From: Mesorhizobium mediterraneum
Lineage (GTDB): Bacteria; Pseudomonadota; Alphaproteobacteria; Rhizobiales; Rhizobiaceae
Direction of reading: 5' to 3'
DNA: 64,000 nt
NCBI RefSeq assembly: GCF_002284565.1
Contig: NZ_NPKI01000011.1
Location: forward strand, 538,756 to 602,755
The notes beneath the pieces are model-generated. The model was not told where the DNA came from. It did not search any database and saw only the letters and a list, made by a program, of their open reading frames with translations. Position numbers and translations under genes: made by a program. This document shows, one piece after another, positions 43,944 to 52,765 of this stretch; position 1 is the stretch's first letter; each line of letters starts with the position of its first letter.

Positions 43944-45023
43944 ATGGCGGGTCTATCACTTCAGTCGGTCAGGAAGCGCTTTGGCGAAACGGAGGTTATC
44001 GGCGGTGTCGATCTTGACGTCGCCGATGGTGAGTTTGTCGTCTTTGTCGGCCCCTCCGGCTGCGGCAAATCAACGCTTCTGCGTATGATCGCCGGGCTGG
44101 AAAGAACGTCCGACGGGCGTATCCTGATTGGCGGGCGCGACGTCACCGACGAGGATCCAGCCAAGCGCGGTATAGCGATGGTATTCCAGACCTATGCGCT
44201 CTACCCGCACATGACTGTGGCCACCAACATGGGATTTCCGTTGGAGATGGCCAAACGCCCCAAGGAGGAGATCGACCGCAAGGTGGCGGAAGCGGCGAAG
44301 ATACTGCATCTGGAGGCCTATCTCGGGCGTAAGCCACGCGAGCTTTCCGGCGGCCAACGCCAACGCGTTGCCATCGGCCGCGCGATCGTGCGCCAGCCGG
44401 GCGTCTTCCTGTTCGATGAGCCTCTGTCGAACCTCGACGCTGAACTGCGCGTTCAGATGCGCATCGAGATTGCTCGGCTGCATCAGGAACTCGGCACGAC
44501 CATGATCTATGTCACGCACGACCAGATCGAGGCAATGACGCTGGCCAGCCGTATCGTCGTGCTGCGCGCCGGTCGCATCGAGCAGGTCGGCGCCCCTCTG
44601 GAGCTTTATGAGAATCCCGACAACAGTTTCGTGGCAGGCTTCATCGGCTCACCACGGATGAATTTCGTCCCGGCCACGGTCATGGCTGTCGAAGACGGAC
44701 GGGCTGTGGTCACGGCGCCGGAGGCCGGCCTCGTCGGCATGGCCGTTGCCACACGCGGCGCGCCGCCGAAACTGGGAACATCTGTCAGCCTCGGCATTCG
44801 CCCGGAGCATTTTGTGCCCGCCAAAGGCGCGACTGGGGCGCTTTCTGGCAAGATCTCCCTTGTCGAGCGCCTGGGCGGCGTCACCTACGGCCATGCTTTG
44901 CTCGCTAGCGGCTCGATGATCACCGTTGAAAGCCGTGACGCGGATCGTTTCGAAATCGGCAAAACGGAAATCTTCGGGTTCCAACGCGCGTTTCTGTTCG
45001 GCGCCGACGGCGTTCGATTGTAA
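43944..45023 (+). CDS. Carbohydrate ABC transporter ATP-binding protein (UgpC/MsmK-like)
   Basis: A 359-residue ATPase: Walker [10 protein letters not shown], signature [16 protein letters not shown], Walker [13 protein letters not shown], switch [10 protein letters not shown], and a C-terminal TOBE/regulatory domain with [10 protein letters not shown] and LGIRPEHF. It completes the CUT1 importer 16 bases after the second permease. It is clearly distinct from the two other ATPases in the window. Confidence 0.9.
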   Translation: MAGLSLQSVRKRFGETEVIGGVDLDVADGEFVVFVGPSGCGKSTLLRMIAGLERTSDGRILIGGRDVTDEDPAKRGIAMVFQTYALYPHMTVATNMGFPLEMAKRPKEEIDRKVAEAAKILHLEAYLGRKPRELSGGQRQRVAIGRAIVRQPGVFLFDEPLSNLDAELRVQMRIEIARLHQELGTTMIYVTHDQIEAMTLASRIVVLRAGRIEQVGAPLELYENPDNSFVAGFIGSPRMNFVPATVMAVEDGRAVVTAPEAGLVGMAVATRGAPPKLGTSVSLGIRPEHFVPAKGATGALSGKISLVERLGGVTYGHALLASGSMITVESRDADRFEIGKTEIFGFQRAFLFGADGVRL

Positions 45024-45092
45024 GTGTCGGCTCTGGGTGAGTTGATGGGGCGAGCATCATTCCCCCAGAGAAATTGCGAGGTCTCCCTTTTA

Positions 45093-45107
45093 TTGTGCAT
45101 TGCACAA
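45093..45107. promoter_or_regulatory. Perfect palindrome TTGTGCATTGCACAA
   Basis: Seven-base arms around a single T, in the 195-bp gap before the dioxygenase-like gene. TGC-rich palindromes of this form are bound by PhaR/AniA-type regulators of polyhydroxyalkanoate metabolism in related bacteria, but that link is only a suggestion. A related sequence TTGTGCACTGCAA is at 20832-20844. Confidence 0.45.
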
Positions 45108-45218
45108 AATCTGGCCTAGGGTTACCATTCTTCCGTTGTGGGCGGATGGGCTTGGGTGACGCCGGAGCGGTGAGCGACCGACGCTTTGTCGACGCTGCCC
45201 TCATAGCTGAGGATACCG

Positions 45219-46193
45219 ATGACCTTTTCAAGCCCTGACAAGTCCGGTGCTGCAAGCCTCGAGTCAATCGCTCGAAACGGCAGCCTGCTGCGCCGCATTG
45301 CCGTGCGGATTCCGACTTATCTGTCGGACCTTCGCGAGAATCCGGCATGGCTGCCGATGTTCATGCTGGCACGCACCATGCCGGCGCGGCGGCTGCATTG
45401 GCGTGGCGCAAAACCGGTTCGACCGGCGCAAAAAGCCCAGGAAACGATGTTCACCAGCGTCGATCGTGATGCGGCGGTGCGCGCGCTCCGCTCGGACGGC
45501 CTGTTTTCCGGGCTTGCCCTGCCGTCGTCGATCCACGAAGAGATCGCCAGCTTTGCGCAGCGCACGCCTTGCTTCGGCAATTTCGACCGTCGGCTGGAAT
45601 TTGTGCCGGCCGAGCATGCCGACGCCGAGAAGCACTTCGGCCGTCCCTTGCTCAGCGGGCACTTTTTCGAGCGGATCCTCGACTGTAATGCTGCGCTTAC
45701 CGTGCAGCGCGACCCGCTGCTTCTCGACATCGCCGCCCATTATCTCGGCAGCCAGGCGAAGCTGATCACCACGCGCGTCTGGTGGAGCTTTCCGACGAGC
45801 TCCGTCTCCGACGCCGAGAAGAACCTGGCGTCGCTTGGCAAATACCACTTCGATCTCGACGATTGGCGGATGCTGAAATTCTTCTTCTATCTCAATCCGG
45901 TCGATACCGAGACCGGTCCGCATGTCTATGTCCGCGGCAGCCACAATCGCCGCATCCTCAAGCACCAGATGACGCTTCTTGTCGGCCACCCGGCGGAAGA
46001 GGTCCTGAACGTCTATGGCGCGCAGAGCCCGATCACGCTGACCGGCGAGGCGGGGTCGGGCTTTGTCGAGGATCCCTTCGGCTTCCACATGGGCACCGTG
46101 CCGACGCGCAAACCGCGGCTGATGATGGAAGTCGGCTTCGGCGTTTCGCCGCCCTCGCGGCGGCGGTTCCACGGCGAGCCCGTCATCCGCTGA
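45219..46193 (+). CDS. Phytanoyl-CoA dioxygenase-like protein
   Basis: A 324-residue protein with signs of the 2-oxoglutarate/Fe(II) double-stranded beta-helix fold. KYHFDLDDWRMLKFFFYLNPVDTETGPHVYVRGSHNRRIL holds the His-x-Asp pair and the usual GSH segment; DPFGFHMGTVPTRKPRLMMEVGFG would supply the distal His and the Arg for 2-oxoglutarate. The first 100 residues are basic and unassigned. ATG at 45219 follows GAGG. It is not obviously linked to the transporter operon, from which a 195-bp gap with a palindrome separates it. Confidence 0.65.
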   Translation: MTFSSPDKSGAASLESIARNGSLLRRIAVRIPTYLSDLRENPAWLPMFMLARTMPARRLHWRGAKPVRPAQKAQETMFTSVDRDAAVRALRSDGLFSGLALPSSIHEEIASFAQRTPCFGNFDRRLEFVPAEHADAEKHFGRPLLSGHFFERILDCNAALTVQRDPLLLDIAAHYLGSQAKLITTRVWWSFPTSSVSDAEKNLASLGKYHFDLDDWRMLKFFFYLNPVDTETGPHVYVRGSHNRRILKHQMTLLVGHPAEEVLNVYGAQSPITLTGEAGSGFVEDPFGFHMGTVPTRKPRLMMEVGFGVSPPSRRRFHGEPVIR

Positions 46194-46246
46194 TCTTTGG
46201 CGCTCATTTTTGGGAAAGCCCAGTAGCAGCCTTTCCGGAACTTGGC

Positions 46247-46804
46247 CTAACTTGTCTTGGTGCCGCCGCGCCGCAGATGTTCGTCCAGGCGCGGCATGAT
46301 CTCGACGAAGTTGCAGGGCATGTGCCGGTAGTCGAGTTGCGGCTTCAAGATGCCGTCCCAGGCGTCCTTGCAGGCGCCGGGCGAGCCCGGCAGCACGAAG
46401 ACGAAGGTCGCATTGACGACGCCGCCGGTGGCACGGCTCTGGATCGTCGAAGTGCCGATCTTGTCGTAGGAAATGCGGTGGAACACTTCGGAAAAGCCGT
46501 CCATGCGCTTTTCGAAGATCGGCTCCAGCGCCTCCGGCGTCACGTCGCGGCCGGTAAAGCCGGTGCCGCCGGTGGTGATGACGACATCGATCGCTTCGTC
46601 CTTCGCCCAGCCCAGGACCTTGTCGCGGATTTTCTCGCGGTCGTCGGTGACGATGTCGCGGTCGGCCAGGACATGGCCGGCCTCCACGATGCGGTCGGCC
46701 AGCGTCTGGCCGGATTTGTCGTCGGCGAGGCCGCGGGTATCGGAAACGGTCAGCACCGCGATGCGCACGGGAATGAAGGAGCGGCTCTCGTCAATCCTGG
46801 CCAT
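46247..46804 (-). CDS. moaB: Molybdenum cofactor biosynthesis protein B
   Basis: A 185-residue MoaB/MogA-family protein. RIAVLTVSDTRGLADDKSGQTLADRI, then VITTGGTGFTGRDVTPEALEPIF and VFVLPGSPGACKDAWDGIL are the conserved molybdopterin-binding segments. It adenylates or otherwise handles molybdopterin in cofactor synthesis. The start overlaps the end of ispE by 14 bases, so the two are probably cotranscribed. Confidence 0.9.
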   Translation of the reverse strand: MARIDESRSFIPVRIAVLTVSDTRGLADDKSGQTLADRIVEAGHVLADRDIVTDDREKIRDKVLGWAKDEAIDVVITTGGTGFTGRDVTPEALEPIFEKRMDGFSEVFHRISYDKIGTSTIQSRATGGVVNATFVFVLPGSPGACKDAWDGILKPQLDYRHMPCNFVEIMPRLDEHLRRGGTKTS

Positions 46805-47693
46805 GTGCGTCAGTCTCCGATGTCATGCTTCGCGTTGCGGCGACGAACCAGTCGGGATGGCGGCTGCGAATATCGACGGCCGCGCGCTTGGCCACATTGC
46901 CGGTCTCGAACAGCCCGAAGCAGGTCGCGCCGGAACCGGACATCCGGGCGAACCCCGCTCCGGCCTTGTTGAGCACCGAAAGCGCCTTGCCGATGGCGGG
47001 TTGGATCGCGCGTGCAGCGGGCTCGAGATCGTTGCGCGTGATCTCCAGCCAATTGCGGATGCTGTGGAAGTCGAGGCTGCGCGGCAGCGGCGGCAATCCC
47101 TCATTGTCGCGATGGGAAAGCGCGTTGAACACCTCGGCCGTGGAGACGGCGATGCCGGGATTGACGAGGACCAGCCCGAGTGCGGGAAAGCCCGGCACGG
47201 CAGACAGCTCGTCACCAACACCGCGCGCGATCAGCGGTTTTGCCGTAAGGCACATGGGAACGTCGGCGCCCAGCGAGAGGCCGATCCGCGCCAGTTCGGC
47301 TTCGTCGAGGTCCAGTCTCCACGTCTCAGCCAGCCCGCGCAGCACCGTTGCGGCGTCGCTCGAGCCGCCGCCGACGCCGGATGCGACCGGCAGGTTCTTT
47401 TCGAGCCTGATGGCGACCGGCGGCGCATGTTGGAGACCGGCCCGCTGCCGCAGCGCGTCGCGCGCTTTGACGACCAGATTGCTGTCGTCGAGCGGGACCG
47501 CGGAGGCGTGTCGGCCCGACACGGAAAACCCGTCGCTGTCGGCGAGCTCGATCTCGACCCTGTCGCCGAAGCGCGTGAACACCGCCAGGGTCTCGATCAT
47601 GTGATAGCCGTCGGCGCGCCTGCCGGTGACGTGCAGCGCGAGATTTATCTTGGCATGCGCATGCAATGCCCGGACGGTGATGCCGGAATCCAC
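46791..47693 (-). CDS. ispE: 4-diphosphocytidyl-2-C-methyl-D-erythritol kinase
   Basis: A 300-residue GHMP kinase of the MEP isoprenoid pathway. AHAKINLALHVTGRRADGYHMIETL at the N-terminus, the ATP-binding LPVASGVGGGSSDAATVLRGL, and the C-terminal MSGSGATCFGLFE are all present. A GTG start at 47693 is used. Isoprenoid supply links it with the polyprenyl synthase at 50230, though they are not in one operon. Confidence 0.95.
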   Translation of the reverse strand: MDSGITVRALHAHAKINLALHVTGRRADGYHMIETLAVFTRFGDRVEIELADSDGFSVSGRHASAVPLDDSNLVVKARDALRQRAGLQHAPPVAIRLEKNLPVASGVGGGSSDAATVLRGLAETWRLDLDEAELARIGLSLGADVPMCLTAKPLIARGVGDELSAVPGFPALGLVLVNPGIAVSTAEVFNALSHRDNEGLPPLPRSLDFHSIRNWLEITRNDLEPAARAIQPAIGKALSVLNKAGAGFARMSGSGATCFGLFETGNVAKRAAVDIRSRHPDWFVAATRSMTSETDAHGQD

Positions 47694-47718
47694 TGTGTCG
47701 GTCGCGAGCGGGATGATG

Positions 47719-47904
47719 TCAGTCCTTGGCCAGACGGTATTCGCCGGTCTTCGGGTCCTTGACCAGCGTGCCCATTGAGCCGTTGGTAGCCTGCTTTTCG
47801 GTGCGCCGTATCTTGGCCGTCACGCGCTCGGCTTCCCTGACGAAGGAGCGATAGCCGAAATAGGCGAGGACGCCGACTGCGATGAAGAAAATGATCTGTG
47901 GCAT
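47719..47904 (-). CDS. Small conserved membrane protein
   Basis: A 61-residue protein with one N-terminal membrane helix (IIFFIAVGVLAYFGYRSFV), a charged stretch (REAERVTAKIRRTEKQ) and a C-terminal LVKDPKTGEYRLAKD tail. I recall such proteins as conserved in Hyphomicrobiales, but with no known function. It lies 25 bases before ispE on the same strand. Confidence 0.65.
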   Translation of the reverse strand: MPQIIFFIAVGVLAYFGYRSFVREAERVTAKIRRTEKQATNGSMGTLVKDPKTGEYRLAKD

Positions 47905-47986
47905 GTCAAACTCCTTCCTCGCAAGGCCGGCTGCGGCGGCCGGTCGGGTCGGTCAAGCTCTTAAGTTAAACGCTTTTACCGGTTTT

Positions 47987-48883
47987 TCAAAGCCCGAAGC
48001 GAGCCCACAGCGCGCGCTCTTCCGCCGCATCGATCATGCCGCTTGCGGCAGCCGCGGCGATATCGGGCGCTGAAAAGCCCCCATTGCTTGAGCCGAACCA
48101 ACCGAACCGGCCGAACAGGCCGCGTGGCGCCGTGATCAGCTTGAGCTGGGTTTTCGGCCCGAAACGGGTCTTCAGCACGCTGCGCATGTCGCCGAGCGCG
48201 TCGACAAGGCCGAGCTCCAGCCCCTTCTTGCCGGTCCAGAACAGACCAGTGAACAGGTCCGGGTCGTCCTTGAGCTTGGTGCCGCGCCGGTCCTTGACGA
48301 GGTCGATGAAGGTTTCGTGGACATCGAGCTGCAGCGCCTTCAGCCGCTCGATGTCTTCCTTTTTCTCGGGCTTGAACGGATCGAGCACCGCCTTGTTCTG
48401 GCCGGCGGTATGGACGCGGCGCTCGATGCCGATCTTCTTCATCAGCTCGGGAAAGCCGAACGAAGCCGACACCACGCCGATCGAACCGACGATGGAGGAC
48501 GGATCGGCAAAGATCTCGTCGCCGGCGACCGCGATCATGTAGCCGCCCGACGCCGCCACGTCCTCGACGAAGACCAGAACCTTTTTGTTCTTCTCGGCCG
48601 CCAGGTCGCGGATACGTTTGAAGATCAGCCGCGATTGCACCGGCGAGCCGCCCGGCGAATTGATCGAAATGGCGACCGCGGGGGCTTCGAAGGAAAACGC
48701 CTTCTCGATAGGGCCGGCGGTGGACGCGAGCGAAAGACTCGGCCGGAACTGGCCGCCGCCGGCCATGATGGTGCCGTGCAGCCGGATGACGGGAATGACG
48801 ACGATGTCGGAGCGCCAGGATTTCGGCAGCAGGCGGTTGAGAAAGCGTTTCACGGGATCTCCGGTCAATTGGCCTGAAGGCAT
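47987..48883 (-). CDS. S49 family serine peptidase (SppA/SohB-like)
   Basis: A 298-residue membrane-associated peptidase. IPVIRLHGTIMAGGG begins the fold; SINSPGGSPVQS and the nucleophile Ser in FVEDVAASGGYMIAVAGDEIFA, with SIVGSIGVVSASFGF, form the S49 core, and a Lys in HTAGQNKAVLDPF may be the general base. Short S49 proteins of this size act on signal peptides or membrane protein fragments. The C-terminal tail (RFGWFGSSNGGFSAPD) is specific to this group. Confidence 0.88.
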   Translation of the reverse strand: MPSGQLTGDPVKRFLNRLLPKSWRSDIVVIPVIRLHGTIMAGGGQFRPSLSLASTAGPIEKAFSFEAPAVAISINSPGGSPVQSRLIFKRIRDLAAEKNKKVLVFVEDVAASGGYMIAVAGDEIFADPSSIVGSIGVVSASFGFPELMKKIGIERRVHTAGQNKAVLDPFKPEKKEDIERLKALQLDVHETFIDLVKDRRGTKLKDDPDLFTGLFWTGKKGLELGLVDALGDMRSVLKTRFGPKTQLKLITAPRGLFGRFGWFGSSNGGFSAPDIAAAAASGMIDAAEERALWARFGL

Positions 48884-48932
48884 GTAGGGATTCGCCGGCC
48901 AACGGCAATGCCGCGACGCCGACCGGCTAGCC

Positions 48933-49038
48933 GCATGATCCTTTCCTAAAATCGGAATCGATTTTAGGAAAGGATCATGCGCAAATCAAAAGTGCTACAG
49001 CGCTCCTGGCTCGTCCGGAAGGACGGGCGGCGCTGTAG
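48933..49038. repeat. Composite palindromic repeat, copy 2
   Basis: A 48-bp palindrome with perfect 22-bp arms (48933-48954 and 48959-48980) is followed by a GC-rich stem from CTACAGCGC (48995-49003) to GCGCTGTAG (49030-49038) with an inner CGTCC/GGACG stem. It is the reverse orientation of the element at 19370-19474. It fills almost the whole space between the methyltransferase stop (49040) and the peptidase start. Confidence 0.8.
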
Positions 49039-49039
49039 G

Positions 49040-49840
49040 TCAGTCGCCGAACAGCGAAGCCAGTCCGTTGTTGATCATCTCGGTCCGCTCCGTTGGGCCG
49101 TCGCCCGATTGCGCATGCAGCATCAGCGGCGGGCGGATCGACAGTTTTCCGCGTGCCCCGAGTATCGCCCTGACGACGATGCGGATCGCCGCCGCCTCGG
49201 GGCGAGGGTGGACGGCCAGCATCTCGGCATCGCCGAAGCGGCCTGATATCGCATCGAGGATGGCGCCGAGCTGATCGGGCCTGGCAATCACGGCAAGACC
49301 GCCGCGCGGCCTGACCACAGCAGCCGCACTTCGGATCCAGCTGTCGAACAGCCCGTCCTCCGTCACATGTGCTGCCCTTCTGAGCGGGTCGGGCGTGGCG
49401 CGATCCTCGGCGGCATTGAAGGGCGGGTTCATGATGACGAAATCGAAGGAATTGTCGGCAAGCCCGGCGGCTGTTCGCGCTTGGCCCGACAGCGCGACGT
49501 CTGCGGCGAGCACCGAGGCGCGGTCGTTGAGATGCGCATTGCCGGGGTGGGCAAGCGTCGTTGCAGCGAACGCCGCCATTTCCGGAGACCGTTCGATGAG
49601 CACGGCCTTGGCATCAGGACAGCGCGACAGCACCGCCAGGCCTGCGGCGCCAGCACCCGCGCCGAAATCGGCAAGGCGGCCGGCGAAGGAGGACGGCACG
49701 GCAGCCGCCAGCATCATGGCGTCCATGCCGGCGCGATGGCCGGCCTGTTTCGGCTGAACCAGCCAGAACCGTCCGCGATGGAAGGCATCGACCGTATGGG
49801 CCGGCGTATCCTGGACAAGGGTGGCGCGCGCCGCGGACAT
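49040..49840 (-). CDS. SAM-dependent methyltransferase, tRNA1(Val) adenine-N6 type (TrmN6-like)
   Basis: A 266-residue Rossmann methyltransferase. GRLADFGAGAGAAGLAVLSR binds S-adenosylmethionine, and FDFVIMNPPFNAAED carries the NPPF motif of N6-adenine methyltransferases. The N-terminal segment FHRGRFWLVQPKQAGHRAGMDAMMLAAAVP matches the YfiC/TrmN6 group. Its start overlaps the stop of the DUF2007 gene by one base. Confidence 0.83.
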   Translation of the reverse strand: MSAARATLVQDTPAHTVDAFHRGRFWLVQPKQAGHRAGMDAMMLAAAVPSSFAGRLADFGAGAGAAGLAVLSRCPDAKAVLIERSPEMAAFAATTLAHPGNAHLNDRASVLAADVALSGQARTAAGLADNSFDFVIMNPPFNAAEDRATPDPLRRAAHVTEDGLFDSWIRSAAAVVRPRGGLAVIARPDQLGAILDAISGRFGDAEMLAVHPRPEAAAIRIVVRAILGARGKLSIRPPLMLHAQSGDGPTERTEMINNGLASLFGD

Positions 49841-50064
49841 TATTTCTGGCGGATCTCGTTGGCGATGCCGGCATCCGTCAGGATGCGCCGCGCCGCATCG
49901 GCCTGATCGGCTTCGACCATGATGCGCCGGGGCAGGATGCCGATCGAGCCGTCGAGCACGCTCATGTTCTGGTCGGCGACGAAACAGCCGATGCCGGCAT
50001 CGCGCATCAGCGATTCGACAAAGGAGATGATCACGGCATCGTTGGTGCGGATAAGCTCTATCAT
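49840..50064 (-). CDS. DUF2007 domain protein
   Basis: A 74-residue protein, MIELIRTNDAVIISFVESLMRDAGIGCFVADQNMS..., with the later RRIMVEADQADAARRIL. This is the DUF2007 (putative signal-transducing) pattern: one small alpha-beta domain related to PII-like folds. ATG at 50064; the frame is open to 50121 but without support. Cotranscribed with the methyltransferase. Confidence 0.8.
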   Translation of the reverse strand: MIELIRTNDAVIISFVESLMRDAGIGCFVADQNMSVLDGSIGILPRRIMVEADQADAARRILTDAGIANEIRQK

Positions 50065-50229
50065 CGGACGAAACTCGCAGGTTGCAGCGTTTATGTAAAT
50101 GTGGGTGGCTCCCGTCGCCATCTCGACCGCGCCAAATCGCCTCTTGCCGTGCCTGTGGGTACCGCCCTAGAGTCTGTGGCGGGATCAGGGTGCCGTCGTG
50201 CGCGTGACTTATAGACGGGAGTGTTTGTG

Positions 50230-51246
50230 GTGGGTGTCGTTCTCAACATCGAAAACGGGAAGCGGGAAGCCGCCTCGATCAAGGATCTCATCGACCTTAC
50301 GGCGGCCGATATGGGGCGCGTTAACAAATTGATCCTGTCGAAGGCCGGTTCCGACGTCGAGATGATCCCGGAGATTGCCAACCACCTGATCTCTTCGGGC
50401 GGCAAGCGGCTGAGGCCGATGCTGACGCTCGCCTCCGCCCAGATGTTCGGCTATTCCGGCGAGGGTCACGTCAAGCTCGCCACATCGGTCGAGTTCATGC
50501 ACACGGCCACGCTCCTCCACGACGACGTCGTCGACGAGAGCGGCATGCGGCGCGGCAAGAAGACCGCCCGCATGATCTGGGGCAACCAGGCAAGCGTGCT
50601 GGTCGGCGATTTCCTGCTTGGCCAGGCTTTCCGCATGATGGTCGATGTCGGCTCGCTGGAAGCGCTCGATATCCTGTCGAGTGCTGCCTCGATCATTGCC
50701 GAGGGCGAGGTGATGCAGCTCGCTGCCGCCAAGAACCTCGAAACCACCGAGGATGAGCATTTCGCCGTGATCAAGGCCAAGACGGCGGCCCTGTTCTCGG
50801 CCGCCGCCGAGGTTGGTCCGGTCATCGCCCAGGCGACGCGAAACGATCGCGCGGCACTGCGCTCCTATGGCATGAATCTCGGCCTTGCCTTCCAGCTGAT
50901 CGACGATGCGCTGGATTATGGCGGCACCAGCAAGGATCTGGGCAAGAATGTCGGCGACGACTTCCGCGAGGGTAAGGTGACGCTACCGGTGATCCTCGCT
51001 TACCGGCGCGGCACCAAGGCCGAACGCACCTTCTGGAAGCGCGCCATCGAGGACAATGTCATCGACGACGCCGGGTTGGAAAAGGCGATCGGATTGATGA
51101 CCCGTCACGGGGCAATCGCCGACACCATTGGACGCGCCGGCCATTTCGGCGAGATTGCCCGCGACGCGCTGGCGCCGCTCGAAGCGACGCCGCAGAAATC
51201 GGCGCTGATCGACGTCATCGATTTCTGCATCAGCCGGGTGAACTGA
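50230..51246 (+). CDS. Polyprenyl diphosphate synthase (octa/decaprenyl type)
   Basis: A 338-residue trans-prenyltransferase making the ubiquinone side chain. The first Asp-rich motif is LLHDDVVDE and the second LIDDALDYGG, with GGKRLRPMLT and GEVMQLAAA between as in the family. The GTG at 50230 lies 8 bases after GGGAG; other GTG codons at 50221 and 50227 are too near. It is divergent from DUF2007. Confidence 0.9.
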   Translation: MGVVLNIENGKREAASIKDLIDLTAADMGRVNKLILSKAGSDVEMIPEIANHLISSGGKRLRPMLTLASAQMFGYSGEGHVKLATSVEFMHTATLLHDDVVDESGMRRGKKTARMIWGNQASVLVGDFLLGQAFRMMVDVGSLEALDILSSAASIIAEGEVMQLAAAKNLETTEDEHFAVIKAKTAALFSAAAEVGPVIAQATRNDRAALRSYGMNLGLAFQLIDDALDYGGTSKDLGKNVGDDFREGKVTLPVILAYRRGTKAERTFWKRAIEDNVIDDAGLEKAIGLMTRHGAIADTIGRAGHFGEIARDALAPLEATPQKSALIDVIDFCISRVN

Positions 51247-51259
51247 GAGGCGCCGCTCC

Positions 51260-52693
51260 TCATCTTGGTTTCCCCGGAAGCACCATTGCGGCGAGCAGGC
51301 TGACGGCGATGCCTGCCGCAGCGAGCCAGAAGGCGACCTGGATGCCGTCGGCAACAGCGATCTTCAAGGCATCACCGGCCAATCCGCCGACATGGCGGTT
51401 GGCGATCGCGATCAACACCGCCATGCCGATCGCGTTGCCGACATTGAGCATGGTGGAGGCCATTCCCGACGCGACGCCCTGTTCGTCGTGGGAAACACCC
51501 GAGGCGGCGGCGATCCACATGGCGGTCCAGACGATGCCTTGTCCGACGCCGGAGATGATCAGGCCGGGCACGAGGGATAGATAGCTGCTGTCTGCGGATG
51601 CGCCTGATACCATCAAGGCCGTCCCGGTCGCGCCAATGACCATGCCGCCGACCAGCGTGGCGCGTGTCGAAAAACGCGTTGCCAGGCGTTCACCGAATTG
51701 CGTGCCGACCGCGATGGCGACCGATGGCACCAGGAACGCAAGGCCGGCCTGCAAGGCGGTGAAGCCATGCACGTTCTGCAGCAGCACGGTGAGGAAGTAG
51801 GGCAGGGCGCCGAAAGTCCCCATGAAGAGGAAGGTGATTGTCATGCCGGCGACCAGGCTGCGGTTGTGGAACAGGCGCAGCGGCATCAGCGGATCGGCGC
51901 TCTTCGCCTCTATCACCGCGAAGGCGATCAGGAAGAGTGCCGCCAGTGCGGCGCTGACGATGATCGCAGTCGACCCCCAGCCATATTCGGGGCCCTGAAC
52001 CAGCGTGAAGACAAGCAGCGTCGCGCCGGTGGTGACGGTCAGCGCGCCCGGCAGATCGAAGCTGCGATGTTCATGCCGCTTGCGGTCCCGCGGAATGATG
52101 GCGAAGGCCGCGATGATGGCGACCCCGGCCAAGAGCACGTTGACATAGAAGACCGAGGGCCAGCCGAAGGCGCTGGTGAGAAGGCCTCCCGCCAACGAGC
52201 CGAGCGTGAGGCCGCTCGCTCCGGCGCCGCCCCAGACCGCGAGCGCCCGATTGCGTTCCGGCCCCTCGGCAAACAGCCGATTGATCAGCGACAGCGTGGC
52301 CGGGAACAGGAAGGCGGCGCCGATGCCTTGCACCGCACGGGCCGCGATGATCACTTCCGGCGACCAGGCGAGGCCGCCGACCAGGGACGAAAGCGCATAG
52401 AGCCAAAGCGCGAAGATGAAAACACGGCGCTGGCCGATCAGGTCGGCAGCCCGGCCGCCGAACAGCAGGAAGCCACCGGTGAACACGGTGTAGGCGCTGA
52501 CCACCCATTGCAGGGTCTGGCCCGAAAAGCCCAACCCGGCGCCGATTTCCGGCAAAGCCACGAAGACGATGTTGAGGTCGAGTGCGATGATGAGCTGGGC
52601 GAAGGCAAGCAATGCCAGCGTGGCGCCGCGCTTCGCGCCGATCCCTCCTGCTGCCGCGGCGCCGAACGGCGCGCCTTGATCGAGTGAGCTCAT
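51260..52693 (-). CDS. MFS drug exporter, EmrB/QacA (DHA2) family
   Basis: A 477-residue exporter with about 14 membrane segments. ALDLNIVFVALPEIGAGLGFSGQTLQWVVSAY is the DHA2 motif of helix 1, and GGRAADLIGQRRVFI is motif A. ARAVQGIGAAFLFPATLSLI is also typical. It is divergent from a TetR repressor gene, with two operator-like palindromes between them, a classical drug-inducible export pair. Confidence 0.88.
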   Translation of the reverse strand: MSSLDQGAPFGAAAAGGIGAKRGATLALLAFAQLIIALDLNIVFVALPEIGAGLGFSGQTLQWVVSAYTVFTGGFLLFGGRAADLIGQRRVFIFALWLYALSSLVGGLAWSPEVIIAARAVQGIGAAFLFPATLSLINRLFAEGPERNRALAVWGGAGASGLTLGSLAGGLLTSAFGWPSVFYVNVLLAGVAIIAAFAIIPRDRKRHEHRSFDLPGALTVTTGATLLVFTLVQGPEYGWGSTAIIVSAALAALFLIAFAVIEAKSADPLMPLRLFHNRSLVAGMTITFLFMGTFGALPYFLTVLLQNVHGFTALQAGLAFLVPSVAIAVGTQFGERLATRFSTRATLVGGMVIGATGTALMVSGASADSSYLSLVPGLIISGVGQGIVWTAMWIAAASGVSHDEQGVASGMASTMLNVGNAIGMAVLIAIANRHVGGLAGDALKIAVADGIQVAFWLAAAGIAVSLLAAMVLPGKPR

Positions 52694-52715
52694 GTCAAAA
52701 TCTCCATGTCGACGA

Positions 52716-52737
52716 TTCTTTATCGATCAATAAAGAA
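52716..52737. promoter_or_regulatory. TetR operator candidate 1
   Basis: A palindrome with TTCTTTAT and ATAAAGAA arms around CGATCA, 22 bp long (24 with the flanking A and T). It lies 23 bases before the exporter start on the minus strand. The site at 52766-52787 matches it at 17 of 22 positions when read on the other strand. Confidence 0.6.
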
Positions 52738-52765
52738 TTGGGTTTGCAATCCGAAGTCAAGCGGA

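Noticed and set aside
45031..45070. Terminator after the carbohydrate transporter operon
   Set aside because: CTCTGGG and CCCAGAG can pair, but the loop is over 20 bases and no T tract follows, so the support is too weak.
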